Positions 8,686 through 18,817 of a DNA stretch of 64,000 nt are shown here, one piece after another. The first letter of the stretch is position 1; each line of letters starts with the position of its first letter. The notes under the pieces are model-generated. The model was not told the origin of the DNA, did not search any database, and worked only from the letters and a program-made list of their open reading frames with translations. Made by a program: the position numbers and the translations under genes. The DNA is from Desulfosporosinus shakirovi (GTDB lineage: Bacteria; Bacillota; Desulfitobacteriia; Desulfitobacteriales; Desulfitobacteriaceae): assembly GCF_020595055.1 (NCBI RefSeq), contig NZ_JAJDOO010000001.1:248001-312000 (forward strand), given 5' to 3'.

Positions 8686-9309
8686 TTGGATGAGATACTG
8701 GTTCATGCCGTAGAACAGCTAGACGAAAAAACGGTGAAGGAAATAGTCATAGACAGACTTCAGGCTGGATTTGGGCCTTTTTATATACAGGAACAAGTAT
8801 CCTTGGGTATGGACAAGGTAGGGATTCTATACGAGCAGGGTGAATACTTTATCGCAGATTTAATCATGGCAGGTGTTATCTTTAAAGATATTTTAGAACT
8901 TGATGAAATGAAATTTGGTTTTACTGTCCCTAGTGAAAAAATTGGCACTGTTATTATTGGGACTGCAGCTGGTGATTTACATGACATCGGAAAAAATATT
9001 TTTGGCAGTATGCTCAAATCGGCAGGATTTAACGTCGTGGATTTAGGGGTTGACGTTTCACCTGAAGACTTTTGTCGAGCAATTTTGGGTGTGAAGCCGG
9101 ATATCGTGGCGATTAGTGGAGTGTTGACTATAGCTTTAGAGAGCATTAACGCAACGATTGAGCTATTAAGGCAAGTCGGGATAAGAGATAACGTAAAGGT
9201 TATTTTAGGGGGGAAATGTGTCAGTCCTATCGCTTGTAATATCATCGGAGTAGACGCTTATACGACAGATCTCCCTGAAGGAGTTAAAATATGTTTGTCC
9301 TGGGTATAA
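8686..9309 (+). CDS. Corrinoid methyl carrier protein, third copy, without its own methyltransferase
   Basis: The 207-residue protein has helical cap plus B12-binding domain with motif GDLHDIGKN; the ligand histidine is residue 99. The start is TTG behind AGGAGG eight bases upstream. It is followed 44 bases later by a GntR-type regulator gene and has no methyltransferase gene beside it on its strand. It may serve the divergent cluster as an alternative carrier, or a methyltransferase encoded elsewhere. The cap is more diverged than in the other two copies. Confidence 0.88.
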   Translation: MDEILVHAVEQLDEKTVKEIVIDRLQAGFGPFYIQEQVSLGMDKVGILYEQGEYFIADLIMAGVIFKDILELDEMKFGFTVPSEKIGTVIIGTAAGDLHDIGKNIFGSMLKSAGFNVVDLGVDVSPEDFCRAILGVKPDIVAISGVLTIALESINATIELLRQVGIRDNVKVILGGKCVSPIACNIIGVDAYTTDLPEGVKICLSWV

Positions 9310-9353
9310 TCTTAGAGGTTTAACGCATCGTAGTTTAAGGAGTAAATATTTGT

Positions 9354-10061
9354 ATGAACTTGCCTATCTATCGACACCTTTTTAATCAACTGAAAGATAA
9401 AATTCTTCGGGGCGAATTGAAGCCGGGTGATATGCTTCAATCTGAAAACGAACTGGCTCAACAATATAGTACCAGTCGTTTAACTGTCAGAAAAAGCTTA
9501 TCTATGCTGGATAATGAGGGATTCATTACTTCATTCCCGGGGAAAGGTTATTATATTATTGAACCAGATCACAGTAAATACATTTTACTTTTTAATGAGC
9601 TGAACAGTGGAAGTAAGAATAACCTTTATAGCAAACTTTTAGGAGTAAATGCCACAAACCCAGATGCAGCAATTTGCCAAAAACTTCAAATATCTTGTAA
9701 TCATAAAGTTGTGGTTATTCTCAGGTTGTTGTATTCCAATGAGGGACCAATTGCCTATGATATTAAATATATTCCGTATGATCGAGGCCGGCCTATTGTC
9801 GAAAAAGCGATCGAATATGCAGCTTTGCCAGACATGGTTGCCAAGAAAAGTTCTCCATTTGCCATAAAAAAAGAATTGTGTATTTATATTGATAAGTCTA
9901 ATCCGGAAATTAATAAATCGTTATGTTTGCATGAATCAGAACCTTTATTAGTCGTGGAGCAAAGTCTGTATGATTATGAAAACAAACCAATAGGCTTGGG
10001 AAAAACCTATTATGGTGGTGAACATGGAAAAATACGAGCTTATTCCAATATGCGGGAGTAG
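9354..10061 (+). CDS. GntR family regulator, HutC type (UTRA ligand domain)
   Basis: The 235-residue protein has an N-terminal winged helix (LPIYRHLFNQLKDKILRGEL, QYSTSRLTVRKSLSMLDNEG) and a C-terminal UTRA-like ligand-binding domain (PIAYDIKYIPYDRGR, PLLVVEQSLYDYENKPIGLG). AAGGAG precedes the ATG by ten bases. It is probably co-transcribed with the corrinoid gene before it, and the two palindromes upstream of that gene are its likely operators. The ligand is unknown, plausibly the methyl donor of the second cluster. Confidence 0.85.
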   Translation: MNLPIYRHLFNQLKDKILRGELKPGDMLQSENELAQQYSTSRLTVRKSLSMLDNEGFITSFPGKGYYIIEPDHSKYILLFNELNSGSKNNLYSKLLGVNATNPDAAICQKLQISCNHKVVVILRLLYSNEGPIAYDIKYIPYDRGRPIVEKAIEYAALPDMVAKKSSPFAIKKELCIYIDKSNPEINKSLCLHESEPLLVVEQSLYDYENKPIGLGKTYYGGEHGKIRAYSNMRE

Positions 10062-10108
10062 GGAAAGAACTAATTCCATACTTTTGATTTTTGCGTAAAA
10101 AGTTAAGG

Positions 10109-10142
10109 ACTTAAGCGGGTGTGCACCCGTAAGTTTTGTTTT
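10109..10142 (+). terminator. Rho-independent terminator of the GntR gene
   Basis: ACTTAAGCGGGT pairs with ACCCGTAAGT around GTGC and is followed by TTTTGTTTT, on the strand of the gene ending at 10061. Confidence 0.8.
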
Positions 10143-10171
10143 GTGGTCAAATAAGACATCTCTTCAGCATT

Positions 10172-10359
10172 AAAAAGCCATATCTCGTCGTGATTTCCAG
10201 TGAGATTATGGTTGCGATTTTATTCTTTGCACCTCAAAATGGACCTTGAAAATAAGATACTGTCTCTTGAAGTCACTAAAAGACACAACAAGGGAAAATA
10301 AATTAAAACAAATAGTATAGAAATAGCTCTCTAAGCCCTATAGATCAGGGCTTAGAGAG
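10172..10359. repeat. Dispersed intergenic repeat, copy 2
   Basis: It begins with the degenerate CCATATCTC/GAGATTATGG hairpin and continues with ATTTTATTCTTTGCACCTC, AAAATGGA, TACTGTCTC and CACTAAAAGACA. It ends in the hairpin CTCTCTAAGCCCT/AGGGCTTAGAGAG. Copy 3 at 15982-16155 keeps the same order of blocks. Only the first block is present in copy 1. Bases 10360-10567 hold nothing I recognise. Confidence 0.75.
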
Positions 10360-10567
10360 TATACGTTCAAAATAAAGTATGGGTATTGGATTACAGTCGC
10401 CCCTGGGCTGTTTTGAAATCATATCATTATATCTAGTTATATGTGAGTGTTGTCAAACACCATTTAACTAAAAAGCCGTGCTAAAATGCTAAGGTGTAAT
10501 TTGCATCCCTTGCTTCTAAGCTTTTTCGTTTATTTTATCTTCTGATGTCATGATTAACTCATTGTGA

Positions 10568-10980
10568 TTATTTAACAATCAGTACAGCACAAGGAGCTAG
10601 GTTGGCTACCTTATATGCTACACTCCCCAAAAGTAATGACTGGATATTGGCCATCCCCTATGCCTAAGAACCACTAAGTCATGGGGATCTATCAAGATAG
10701 TCTACGATAACCTGCCCCGGATGCCCATTTAATGCTAAAGCTTTTGCTTCAACGCCATTGTTGGAAGCATAATCCTGAGCCTTCTGTAAAAATGGATATT
10801 TCATTTTTGCAGCTTCGGCACGGGATAAGCCGATCATTTCCGCTGGCCCATATCTGTCACCGGAATCACGGATAAGATTGTGAGAACCGCCTCTTTTGCC
10901 TTAGCCTGCTCTACAGCAACTTTTAGGGCTTTATCCGCCAGGACAGACCCATCAGTTGCGATCATGATTTTCTTAAACAT
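10568..10980 (-). pseudogene. Universal stress protein (UspA family), frameshifted
   Basis: From ATG at 10980 the frame reads MFKKIMIATDGSVLADKALK and runs to ILSVIPVTDMGQRK, then meets a stop. A second frame continues with AEMIGLSRAEAAKMKYPFLQ and GHPGQVIVDYLDRSP. A third frame carries the C-terminal SLLLGSVAYKVANLAPCAVL and IVK. Together these cover a normal Usp of about 140 residues, broken by at least two frameshifts. A good ribosome site (GGAGAGGAG) survives. It overlaps the end of the MFS pseudogene by 19 bases. Confidence 0.82.
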
Positions 10981-12277
10981 TCATAGTTCCTCTCCTCTCC
11001 CTCTTTACTGGCAAAACTATTCAGATAATTTTGTCTAATTTCCGCGAGCTCAGGACTACTGGCGGCAACCTTAGGTTTCTTTTCGTCATGCAAGAATAAC
11101 GCTAATATAAATGCCACACCGCTCAACAGAGCACCTATAATGAAACAATCGGATATAGCCATCACCATTGATTACTGGGCTACATACTTATATAGCACAG
11201 ACATACTCAGGATCTGCCCTCCTTGTGCCCCAAGACCAGCATTTAACCCTATCCTCTGCAAGGCTGAAAGCATATTCAAACTGTCCGGTTTATCCATAAC
11301 TACATTCTGAGCCAGATTAGCATAATGGAAAGCATTACGCGATCGCATTAAATTCGTCATGAGAGTAATTCCAAAAGTGCTTATCACACTTCGAATGACA
11401 TTTCCCAGGGAAGAAGCGGTACCAGTAGATTCTTTTGGAAGGCTTACCATCCCCACATTGATGGCCGGCGACAACGCTAGCCCTATTCCGCGGATCGACA
11501 ACCAAAACATCATGGTGCTAAACGCTGTAGACCCGTTAAAGTCTTTCAAGGCGTAAGATGAAACAGCCATAATTACCATGCCGATAAGAACCAGGTTCCG
11601 AGCCCTATACTTATCGAACAGCTTACCGCTAATGGGGCATACAGATAGCTGTAACCAACGCTGAAGGCAACAAGACCAAGCCCGTTTGCATTGCGGTCTG
11701 CCCCAGTACGCTTTGCATGAAAACAGGAAACAGATATACAACTACTACCATTGCCACTTGGATGACAGTAGAAGCAATAGTAGACAAAGTGAAAAGCTTA
11801 TTTTTAAACAATCGAATATCGAGAACCGGTTCTGGGCAGCGAAGTTTCGTGAACTACCATCACCAGTAGGCTAACAATTCCAACTAACAACATTATGACA
11901 ATCACGGGATCTTCCCAACCCATCTGATTGCCCTTGCTTAAGGCAAATATCAGACAAAACAAACCAACGCAGATGCTTGCTATACCTAACGCATCTAATG
12001 TCGTTGTTGCTTTTTTCTCCATTTCCGGCAGCCAGCCAATTCCCATAAAAACGGCTATCAAACCAGCACATTTATATTAAAATAGCATTCGCCAGCTAGC
12101 TACCTCAATAATATATCCCCCAAAGAAGGCCCAATAGCCATGGTTGCCATTCCTGCAATCCCCCATACTCCAAGCACCATGCCAATTTTGGAGATGGGGG
12201 TAATTCTGAAACAAATCGCTATGCCTAAAGGCATAATGATCCCCTAAATACCCTGCCAGAGCGATTACGATTCCCTG
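10962..12277 (-). pseudogene. DHA2/EmrB-type MFS drug exporter, truncated and frameshifted
   Basis: Pieces in order along the minus strand are IIMPLGIAICFRITPISKIG, GMATMAIGPSLG, YIIEVASWRMLF, LIAVFMGIGWLPEMEKK, the transmembrane stretch TVIQVAMVVVVYLFPVF, and CPISGKLFDKYRARNLV. They match the middle and C-terminal parts of EmrB/QacA-type transporters. There are several frameshifts, plus an in-frame TAA at 11172-11174 that separates VAQ from SMVMAISDCF. The first ~100 residues are missing. Together with the broken usp gene this is a decayed stress/efflux locus. Confidence 0.82.
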
Positions 12278-12314
12278 AGTCTATTATGGAACACATCTTG
12301 GAATATTAACGGGA

Positions 12315-12359
12315 CAAAAACGAGGGTGGAAGCAAATAATCGCTTCCGCCCTCGTTTTT
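12315..12359 (-). terminator. Terminator of ileS
   Basis: CGAGGGTGGAAGC pairs exactly with GCTTCCGCCCTCG except for a single mismatch or wobble. It is flanked by A-run and T-run, 43 bases past the ileS stop. It is probably bidirectional. Confidence 0.85.
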
Positions 12360-12401
12360 GCTACTACAAATTTAGGTCCCCTGCCCGACTCTGGAACACT
12401 C

Positions 12402-15400
12402 CTACTTCTCCAGCTTCATGCCTGTCTCATGACCGTTAAGGTTCTGATTTTCCAAGCTAGAATCTGTGATTCTTTCAATCTTGTCTGCTAGAGTCTCTTT
12501 TTTGATATAGTCTTCATATAGTTTGACAGCCTCAGCTATTTCCTCATCGCCATCATAGTATATTTGGATTCTATCCATCATTTCATAATCATTAGATTTT
12601 CTCATCTGCTGTACCTTGGAAACAAACTCCCGCGCATACCCTTCATCGATCAGCTCTTTGGTAAGCGTTGTACCCAGGATTACGAATAAATTCTCCTCCA
12701 CGGTCATTGTAAAGCCTTCTTTAGCCGCGATCGTGGTGATGACATAGTCCTTAACTAGGTCTACACCTTCGCCCTCTACCTCAATCGAAATCGTTTCACC
12801 AGCTTCTAATCTAGGCACAAGGTCAGACGCGTCAAGAGTTGCCAGTACTTTGCTCAAGGATTTAACTTTAGGTCCAAAGATCGACCCTGCTACTTTGAAA
12901 TTAGGCTTTAAGCTAAAGTTCATATACTGGCTCAAATCCTTGGCAAACACGATCGATTTAACATTCAGCTCCTCTTTGATTAAGGGAAGCATGTAGTCAA
13001 TCAGTTGTTCATATTTACCGTCAATTAAGATTTGTTGGACAGGTTGTCTCACCTTGATTCTAACCTGTTCCCTAGCCGCTCTGCCTAAGCCCACTAGATT
13101 TCTGACCAGATCCATTCTAGTTTCCAACTCGCCATCAATCAGGCTCAAATCGGCGACAGGGTAATCCTCTAGATGGACAGATAATTCGTCGGTTAAGCTT
13201 CGATAGAGTTCTTCTGAAATATAGGGCGCAAAGGGAGCCACCAGCTTGGATAATCCCACAAGTATTTCATAGGTCGTATTGTTGACCGCTTTCTTGTCGG
13301 CCGTAAGCTCTGAGCCCCAGAAGCGTCTGCGCGAACGTCTTATATACCAGTTCGAAAAATCCTCATTGACAAACACAGTAATCTTTCTCACTGCTTTAGT
13401 CAAATCAAAGGCCTTCATATCTGACTCGACCCCTTTTAGAAGGCTGTTATATTTTGATAGGACCCACTGATCAAGCTCGGGGCGATCCTTGTAATCAATA
13501 AAGAAGTCTCGTGGGTCCAGCTTATCTGTTTCAGCATACAAGGAAAAGAAAGCATACACATTTCTCATCGTACTGAAAAATTTACTCTGTACTTCCTTGA
13601 TCCCTTCGATATCAAATTTCGTTGGACTCCAAGCCGGAGAAACGTGAAGTAAATACCATCTTAAAGCATCCGCTCCATATTGATCAAACAATTCAAACGG
13701 GTTGACGGTGTTTCCTTTGGACTTAGACATCTTATGCCCATCCTTATCGAGAACCAAATCATTCACCAGGACTCGTTTGTAAGGTGCAACTCCCTTGATG
13801 AAGGTTGAGATCACGAGAAGAGAATAGAACCAGCCTCGGGTCTGATCGATACCCTCACAGATAAAATCGGCGGGAAAGAGCTGATCAAAGTTCTCGCTAT
13901 TTTCAAACGGATAGTGATGCTGAGCAAACGGCATGGAACCACTGTCAAACCAGCAATCAATGACATCTTTCACCCTGGTCATTGTCCCACCACATTTTTC
14001 GCATTTAATGTGAATATCATCCACAAACGGCCGGTGCAATTCGATCGTTGTTTCCTCCAGCGTTTCCACTGCCTTTTCTACCAACTCTTGCCGAGAGCCA
14101 ATCGATGTCGTGTTTCCGCAATCGCATCTCCAGATATTCAGCGGTGTTCCCCAGTATCGAGTTCTGGACAAGGCCCAGTCATTGGCATTTTCCAACCAGT
14201 TGCCAAACCTTTTTTCTCCGACAAAATCAGGATACCACTCAACTTGTTTGTTGTTCTCAACCAATTGATCTTTAAATTTTGTGACTTCGATATACCAGCT
14301 TGGTTTAGCATAATAAAGGAGTGGGGTCTGACATCTCCAACAGTGAGGATAGTTATGCTCCATTTTTTCTTTCTTAAATAATTTCCCTTCCCCGTGCAAC
14401 CATTTAATGATATCGAGATCAGCCTCCATGACAAAGCTACCTTTCCATGGAGTGGTTACAAATTTTCCTGTTTCATCGACAGGCTGAAGAACCGGCAGAT
14501 TATACTTCTTGCCAATGCTGTAATCATCCTCCCCAAAGGCTGGGGCAGTATGGACAATTCCCGTGCCATCCTCTGTTGTTACATAATCGCCGACGGTAAC
14601 AAAGAAGGCCTTCTTATCTGCTTTTACAAACGGCATTAACTGCTCATATTCTACGAACTCAAGATCTTTTCCCTTGATTTCTTCCAGAACTTCAAACTCT
14701 TCCCCCAACACTTTATGGGATAAAGTCTTGGAAACATAATAAATCTCCTCATTTTGCCTAACCTTCAGGTAGACTTCTTGAGGATTCACCGTCAGTGCCA
14801 CGTTCGAAGGAAGCGTCCAGGGTGTCGTCGTCCAGACCAGAAAGAACTCTTCGACATCCTTTCGCTTAAACTTTACGAAGACGGTGTTAGTTTTTATTAG
14901 CTTATAGCCTTGGGCTACTTCATGGGAAGCCAGCCCCGTTCCACAGCGTGAGCAATAGGGCAGGATTTTGTGACCTTCATAGATCAAACCTTTTTTGAAA
15001 AACTGATCAAGGATCCACCAAACGCTTTCAATGTAATTATTATCGAGGGTGACGTAGGGATGGTCTAAATCGATTGAATATCCCATTCGTTTGGTCATAT
15101 CTCGCCATTGCTTCTCATAGCTGAACACCGATTCCCGACATTTCTGATTGAACTCCGCAATTCCGTAGGCTTCGATCTCCTGTTTGTTGGTAAGTTTAAG
15201 TTGCTTCTCTACTTCGATTTCCACAGGAAGCCCATGAGTATCCCAGCCAGCCTTACGCTTGACTTGATACCCCTGCATGGTTTTGTACCGGCAAACTGAA
15301 TCCTTTAAAGTTCTGGCGATGACGTGGTGTATTCCTGGTTTTCCGTTGGCCGTGGGAGGTCCTTCATAGAACACGAAGGGCGTTTTACCCTCTCTGATTT

Positions 15401-15500
15401 CAATACTTTTATCCAGTATCTTCTGATCATTCCAGTAATCGGCTATTTCGCTTTCTTTTTTCGCTACCGGCAGATCCGTTAGCGGTTTGAAGTTCGACAT
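12402..15500 (-). CDS. ileS: Isoleucyl-tRNA synthetase, type 2, with a GIHH signature
   Basis: The 1032-residue class I synthetase charges tRNA-Ile. Length and sequence fit the IleRS2 group (eukaryote-like, usually less sensitive to mupirocin). The nucleotide-binding signature reads PPTANGKPGIHH (GIHH at residues 56-59) where the class consensus is HxGH; the first and third positions are swapped. The KMSKS loop (GHKMSKSKGN) is intact near residue 590. The ATG at 15500 is chosen because AGGAAG lies eight bases before it; the ATG at 15506 is only two bases from that site. A T-box leader precedes the gene. Confidence 0.95.
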   Translation of the reverse strand: MSNFKPLTDLPVAKKESEIADYWNDQKILDKSIEIREGKTPFVFYEGPPTANGKPGIHHVIARTLKDSVCRYKTMQGYQVKRKAGWDTHGLPVEIEVEKQLKLTNKQEIEAYGIAEFNQKCRESVFSYEKQWRDMTKRMGYSIDLDHPYVTLDNNYIESVWWILDQFFKKGLIYEGHKILPYCSRCGTGLASHEVAQGYKLIKTNTVFVKFKRKDVEEFFLVWTTTPWTLPSNVALTVNPQEVYLKVRQNEEIYYVSKTLSHKVLGEEFEVLEEIKGKDLEFVEYEQLMPFVKADKKAFFVTVGDYVTTEDGTGIVHTAPAFGEDDYSIGKKYNLPVLQPVDETGKFVTTPWKGSFVMEADLDIIKWLHGEGKLFKKEKMEHNYPHCWRCQTPLLYYAKPSWYIEVTKFKDQLVENNKQVEWYPDFVGEKRFGNWLENANDWALSRTRYWGTPLNIWRCDCGNTTSIGSRQELVEKAVETLEETTIELHRPFVDDIHIKCEKCGGTMTRVKDVIDCWFDSGSMPFAQHHYPFENSENFDQLFPADFICEGIDQTRGWFYSLLVISTFIKGVAPYKRVLVNDLVLDKDGHKMSKSKGNTVNPFELFDQYGADALRWYLLHVSPAWSPTKFDIEGIKEVQSKFFSTMRNVYAFFSLYAETDKLDPRDFFIDYKDRPELDQWVLSKYNSLLKGVESDMKAFDLTKAVRKITVFVNEDFSNWYIRRSRRRFWGSELTADKKAVNNTTYEILVGLSKLVAPFAPYISEELYRSLTDELSVHLEDYPVADLSLIDGELETRMDLVRNLVGLGRAAREQVRIKVRQPVQQILIDGKYEQLIDYMLPLIKEELNVKSIVFAKDLSQYMNFSLKPNFKVAGSIFGPKVKSLSKVLATLDASDLVPRLEAGETISIEVEGEGVDLVKDYVITTIAAKEGFTMTVEENLFVILGTTLTKELIDEGYAREFVSKVQQMRKSNDYEMMDRIQIYYDGDEEIAEAVKLYEDYIKKETLADKIERITDSSLENQNLNGHETGMKLEK

Positions 15501-15550
15501 ATTCATCTTCCTTTCATGTTGGCTTCAAATATCGTGTAACTAACATCAAA

Positions 15551-15800
15551 AAGTCCCTAAGTCAATGACTTAGGGACGGATTATCCGCGGTACCACCCTT
15601 GTTATTAATAGATAGCTTTAAAAAACAAACAATCCATTAATCGCTTAAAACATGTAACGTATGTCTACGGAACAGCTTAGATTATTTCAGCCGCCCAACT
15701 CCAAGGTGATCTTCATAAAAAACCTTCGTCATAATCTTTCACCCGAGGATTATGTCTCTAAAACCCAAGTCTTTTATTACTATCCTTATCATGGTTGTTA
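15551..15800 (-). promoter_or_regulatory. T-box leader of ileS (isoleucine)
   Basis: The conserved antiterminator motif is AGGGTGGTACCGCGG (15585-15599, minus strand), followed by a terminator hairpin GTCCCTAAGTC/GACTTAGGGAC (15553-15577) and a T-run. A stem I region lies upstream to about 15800. The likely specifier is ATC followed by A (bases 15708-15710), matching isoleucine. Uncharged tRNA-Ile should promote read-through into ileS. Confidence 0.9.
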
Positions 15801-15981
15801 ACAATATTTCAAAGTATATCCAAACGATTTAATATATGCATCATATTCCAGTTGCTTTAACATTGTCAAGGGCACTCCAACTATAAAGCATTAAGACATA
15901 CTCAGTAAAACCCCGGCAAATTTATCCAGAGCTTCATCATGAGCTCAAAATACAGTCCAATCATCCATGGGGGCCGCTCAT

Positions 15982-16155
15982 AAAAAAGCATCGTCTCTTT
16001 GCGGTATCCTGTGAGATTATGGCTGTGATTTTATTCTTTGTACCTCAAAATGGAACAACTTGAAAATAGGGTACTGTCTCTAAAAATCACTAAAAGACAA
16101 TACCCCTACTTATTTTGTCGTATACCTTCTAAGCCTTGATGTATAAGGCTTAGAA
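15982..16155. repeat. Dispersed intergenic repeat, copy 3
   Basis: It has the same block order as copy 2: GTGAGATTATGGCTGTGATT, ATTCTTTGTACCTCAAAATG, TACTGTCTC, CACTAAAAGACA, and a final hairpin TTCTAAGCCTT/AAGGCTTAGAA. The final hairpin differs in sequence from copy 2 but pairs as well, and here it lies 14 bases past the ppdK stop, so it probably terminates ppdK. Here the left arm of the first hairpin is degraded. Confidence 0.75.
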
Positions 16156-16168
16156 AGCAATGTCTATA

Positions 16169-18817
16169 CTATTTCCCTAGATGTTTTACAGCGGCCTGGG
16201 CGGCAGCCAAGCGAGCTATAGGCACTCTAAACGGTGAACAGGAGACATAATCCAGGCCAACGATATGACAGAATTCTACAGAATTAGGTTCTCCACCGTG
16301 CTCCCCACAAATCCCTAAGCCGAGATTAGGGTTTGTGCTTCGCCCAAGATTTACTCCTATGCCAATTAGCTTTCCTACCCCATCTCGATCAAGTACTACA
16401 AAGGGATCAGTTTTCATGAGCTTCTTGTCCAGATAGACCGGCAGGAACTTTCCTTGGGCATCATCACGAGACAAGCCCATTGTCATTTGCGTGAGATCGT
16501 TTGTCCCGAAGGAGAAGAAGTCTGCGACTTTTCCGATCTCATCCGCCAAGAGAGCCGCCCGGGGCACCTCAATCATGGTTCCGACTTTATAGGGGATATG
16601 AACGTTTTGCTCGCTCATAACCTCAACTGCCGTGTCATCAACCAGCTTACGCATCATAATAAATTCTTCTTTTCCCATAATCAGCGGAATCATGACTTCA
16701 GGGTGAATGTCATACCCTTCCTTTAGCAACCGTGCGCTGGCTTGGAAAATTGCCCGGGCTTGCATGATCGTGATTTCCGGGAAGGAAACGCCCAGACGAC
16801 AACCTCGATGGCCAAGCATCGGGTTTAGTTCAGATAAGGCCCGAACATTGCGCAGCAGGGATTCTTTTTCATGTAAGGATCCCGGATCAGCTTTGCTCAT
16901 TCTTAGTTTTGTAATGTCCACGACCAGCTCCTCAGAATGGGGAAGGAACTCGTGAAGCGGCGGATCAAGCAAACGAATGGTTACAGGGAAGCCCTGCATC
17001 GCCTTTAAAATTCCGTAGAAGTCTTCTTCCTGCATAGGTAAGAGCTTTGCTAAGGCGTCTTCGCGATCCTCCAGGGTTTGGGCCAGAATCATGTCTTGGA
17101 CAATGGGAATCCGCTCAGGATCCATAAACATATGCTCTGTGCGGGTCAACCCAATTCCAACCGCTCCAAAATCTCGAGCGTTAGACGCTTCCGTCGGGCT
17201 GTCAGCATTCGCCATAACACGCAGTCTGGAGATTTCATCCGCCCAACCCAAGAACTCTTTAAACCCTTCACTCAGCTCCGGATCGACCATAGAAACTTCT
17301 CCCTTAATCACTCGTCCGGTTGCTCCATCAATGGACATGATGGTTCCATGAGGGTACTCTACCCCTTCAATAACCACTAAACCCTGAGTATAGTCAATCT
17401 TTAAGGCGTCACATCCGCAAACAGCAGGTTTGCCCATATGGCGAGAAACAACCGCTGCATGGCTCGTCATACCCCCGCGGCTGGTCAAAATTCCTTGAGC
17501 AGCTAAAATACCGCGAATATCATCCGGAGTCGTTTCAGTCCGCACCAAAATTACTTTCTCGCCGAGATTCCCTAACCGTTCTGCCTCTTCTGCACTCAGG
17601 ACAATCCTTCCTGAAGCTGCTCCGGGAGAAGCAGGGAGCCCTTTGGCCAGCACTTGCAACTTGGCATCCGTATCCATGCGGCGATGTAATAAATGATCTA
17701 ATTGGTCCGGTTCGATTCTCATAATCGCTTCTTCTTTAGTGATCACACCTTCATGAAAAAGTTCCACTGCCACGCGAATGGCGGCTGACGCAGTTCTTTT
17801 ACCATTACGTGTTTGAAGCATGTACAGTTTGCCACGCTCAATGGTGAATTCAATATCCTGCATGTCCCGATAGTGAGCTTCTAAGCGTTTCGAGAAATCC
17901 ACAAACTGTTGATAGATTTCCTGATTTTCCTGGGCCAGGGTGGCAATCGGGTTGGGAGTCCGTATCCCAGCCACCACGTCTTCTCCTTGAGCATTCATCA
18001 GATATTCCCCATAGAGAGCACTTTCCCCCGTTGATGGGTTACGGGTAAAAGCCACACCCGTTCCAGAATCCGAGCCCATATTGCCGAAAACCATGGATTG
18101 TACATTAACGGCGGTTCCAATTTCATGGGGAATACCGTTGATTTTACGATACACATTAGCCCGATCATTATTCCACGAACGGAAAACTGCTAAAACGGCC
18201 TCTATTAACTGAGCTCTGGGATCCATGGGAAATGGTTTGCCGGTTTTGCGTTCGATTTTTTTCTTATACTCAATGACCATCCATTTAAGGCTCTCTGCCG
18301 ATAGCTCGGAGTCATAGCGAACCCCTTGTTTCTCTTTCGCACTTTCCAAGATCTGTTCAAAATTATAATGTTCTACTTCTAAGACCACATCCCCAAACAT
18401 TTGGATAAATCGGCGATAACAGTCCCAAGCGAAACGTTCGTTTTGCGTGTTGGCAACTAAAGCTTCCACAGTGTCATCATTAAGTCCTAAATTGAGAACG
18501 GTATCCATCATGCCTGGCATTGAGAATTTCGCCCCGGACCTTACCGAAACAAGGAGCGGGTTTTTCTTGTCTCCAAAGAGTTTGCCGGAAGCCGCCTCAA
18601 CCTCTGCCAAAGCCGGCCACACTTGCTCCCAAATTTCTTCGGGGAAAATCTCGCCATTGCTGTAATATTCATTGCACGCTTCCGTGGTAATTGTAAACCC
18701 TGGGGGTACCGGTAAACCGATTTGGGTCATCTCCGCTAAATTAGCCCCTTTTCCTCCCAACAAATCACGCATGGAAGCTTTACCTTCTTGAAATAAGTAT
18801 ACATACTTCTTATCCAT
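16169..18817 (-). CDS. ppdK: Pyruvate, phosphate dikinase
   Basis: The 882-residue enzyme interconverts pyruvate + ATP + Pi and PEP + AMP + PPi. An N-terminal ATP-grasp domain opens with [20 protein letters not shown]. The phosphohistidine domain has [20 protein letters not shown] near residues 450-470; its Thr is the usual regulatory phosphorylation site and His the catalytic one. A C-terminal PEP/pyruvate barrel ends with [16 protein letters not shown]. It overlaps the regulator gene ppsR by eight bases. In an anaerobe it may run in either direction; next to a pyruvate-yielding island it could supply PEP. Confidence 0.97.
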   Translation of the reverse strand: MDKKYVYLFQEGKASMRDLLGGKGANLAEMTQIGLPVPPGFTITTEACNEYYSNGEIFPEEIWEQVWPALAEVEAASGKLFGDKKNPLLVSVRSGAKFSMPGMMDTVLNLGLNDDTVEALVANTQNERFAWDCYRRFIQMFGDVVLEVEHYNFEQILESAKEKQGVRYDSELSAESLKWMVIEYKKKIERKTGKPFPMDPRAQLIEAVLAVFRSWNNDRANVYRKINGIPHEIGTAVNVQSMVFGNMGSDSGTGVAFTRNPSTGESALYGEYLMNAQGEDVVAGIRTPNPIATLAQENQEIYQQFVDFSKRLEAHYRDMQDIEFTIERGKLYMLQTRNGKRTASAAIRVAVELFHEGVITKEEAIMRIEPDQLDHLLHRRMDTDAKLQVLAKGLPASPGAASGRIVLSAEEAERLGNLGEKVILVRTETTPDDIRGILAAQGILTSRGGMTSHAAVVSRHMGKPAVCGCDALKIDYTQGLVVIEGVEYPHGTIMSIDGATGRVIKGEVSMVDPELSEGFKEFLGWADEISRLRVMANADSPTEASNARDFGAVGIGLTRTEHMFMDPERIPIVQDMILAQTLEDREDALAKLLPMQEEDFYGILKAMQGFPVTIRLLDPPLHEFLPHSEELVVDITKLRMSKADPGSLHEKESLLRNVRALSELNPMLGHRGCRLGVSFPEITIMQARAIFQASARLLKEGYDIHPEVMIPLIMGKEEFIMMRKLVDDTAVEVMSEQNVHIPYKVGTMIEVPRAALLADEIGKVADFFSFGTNDLTQMTMGLSRDDAQGKFLPVYLDKKLMKTDPFVVLDRDGVGKLIGIGVNLGRSTNPNLGLGICGEHGGEPNSVEFCHIVGLDYVSCSPFRVPIARLAAAQAAVKHLGK

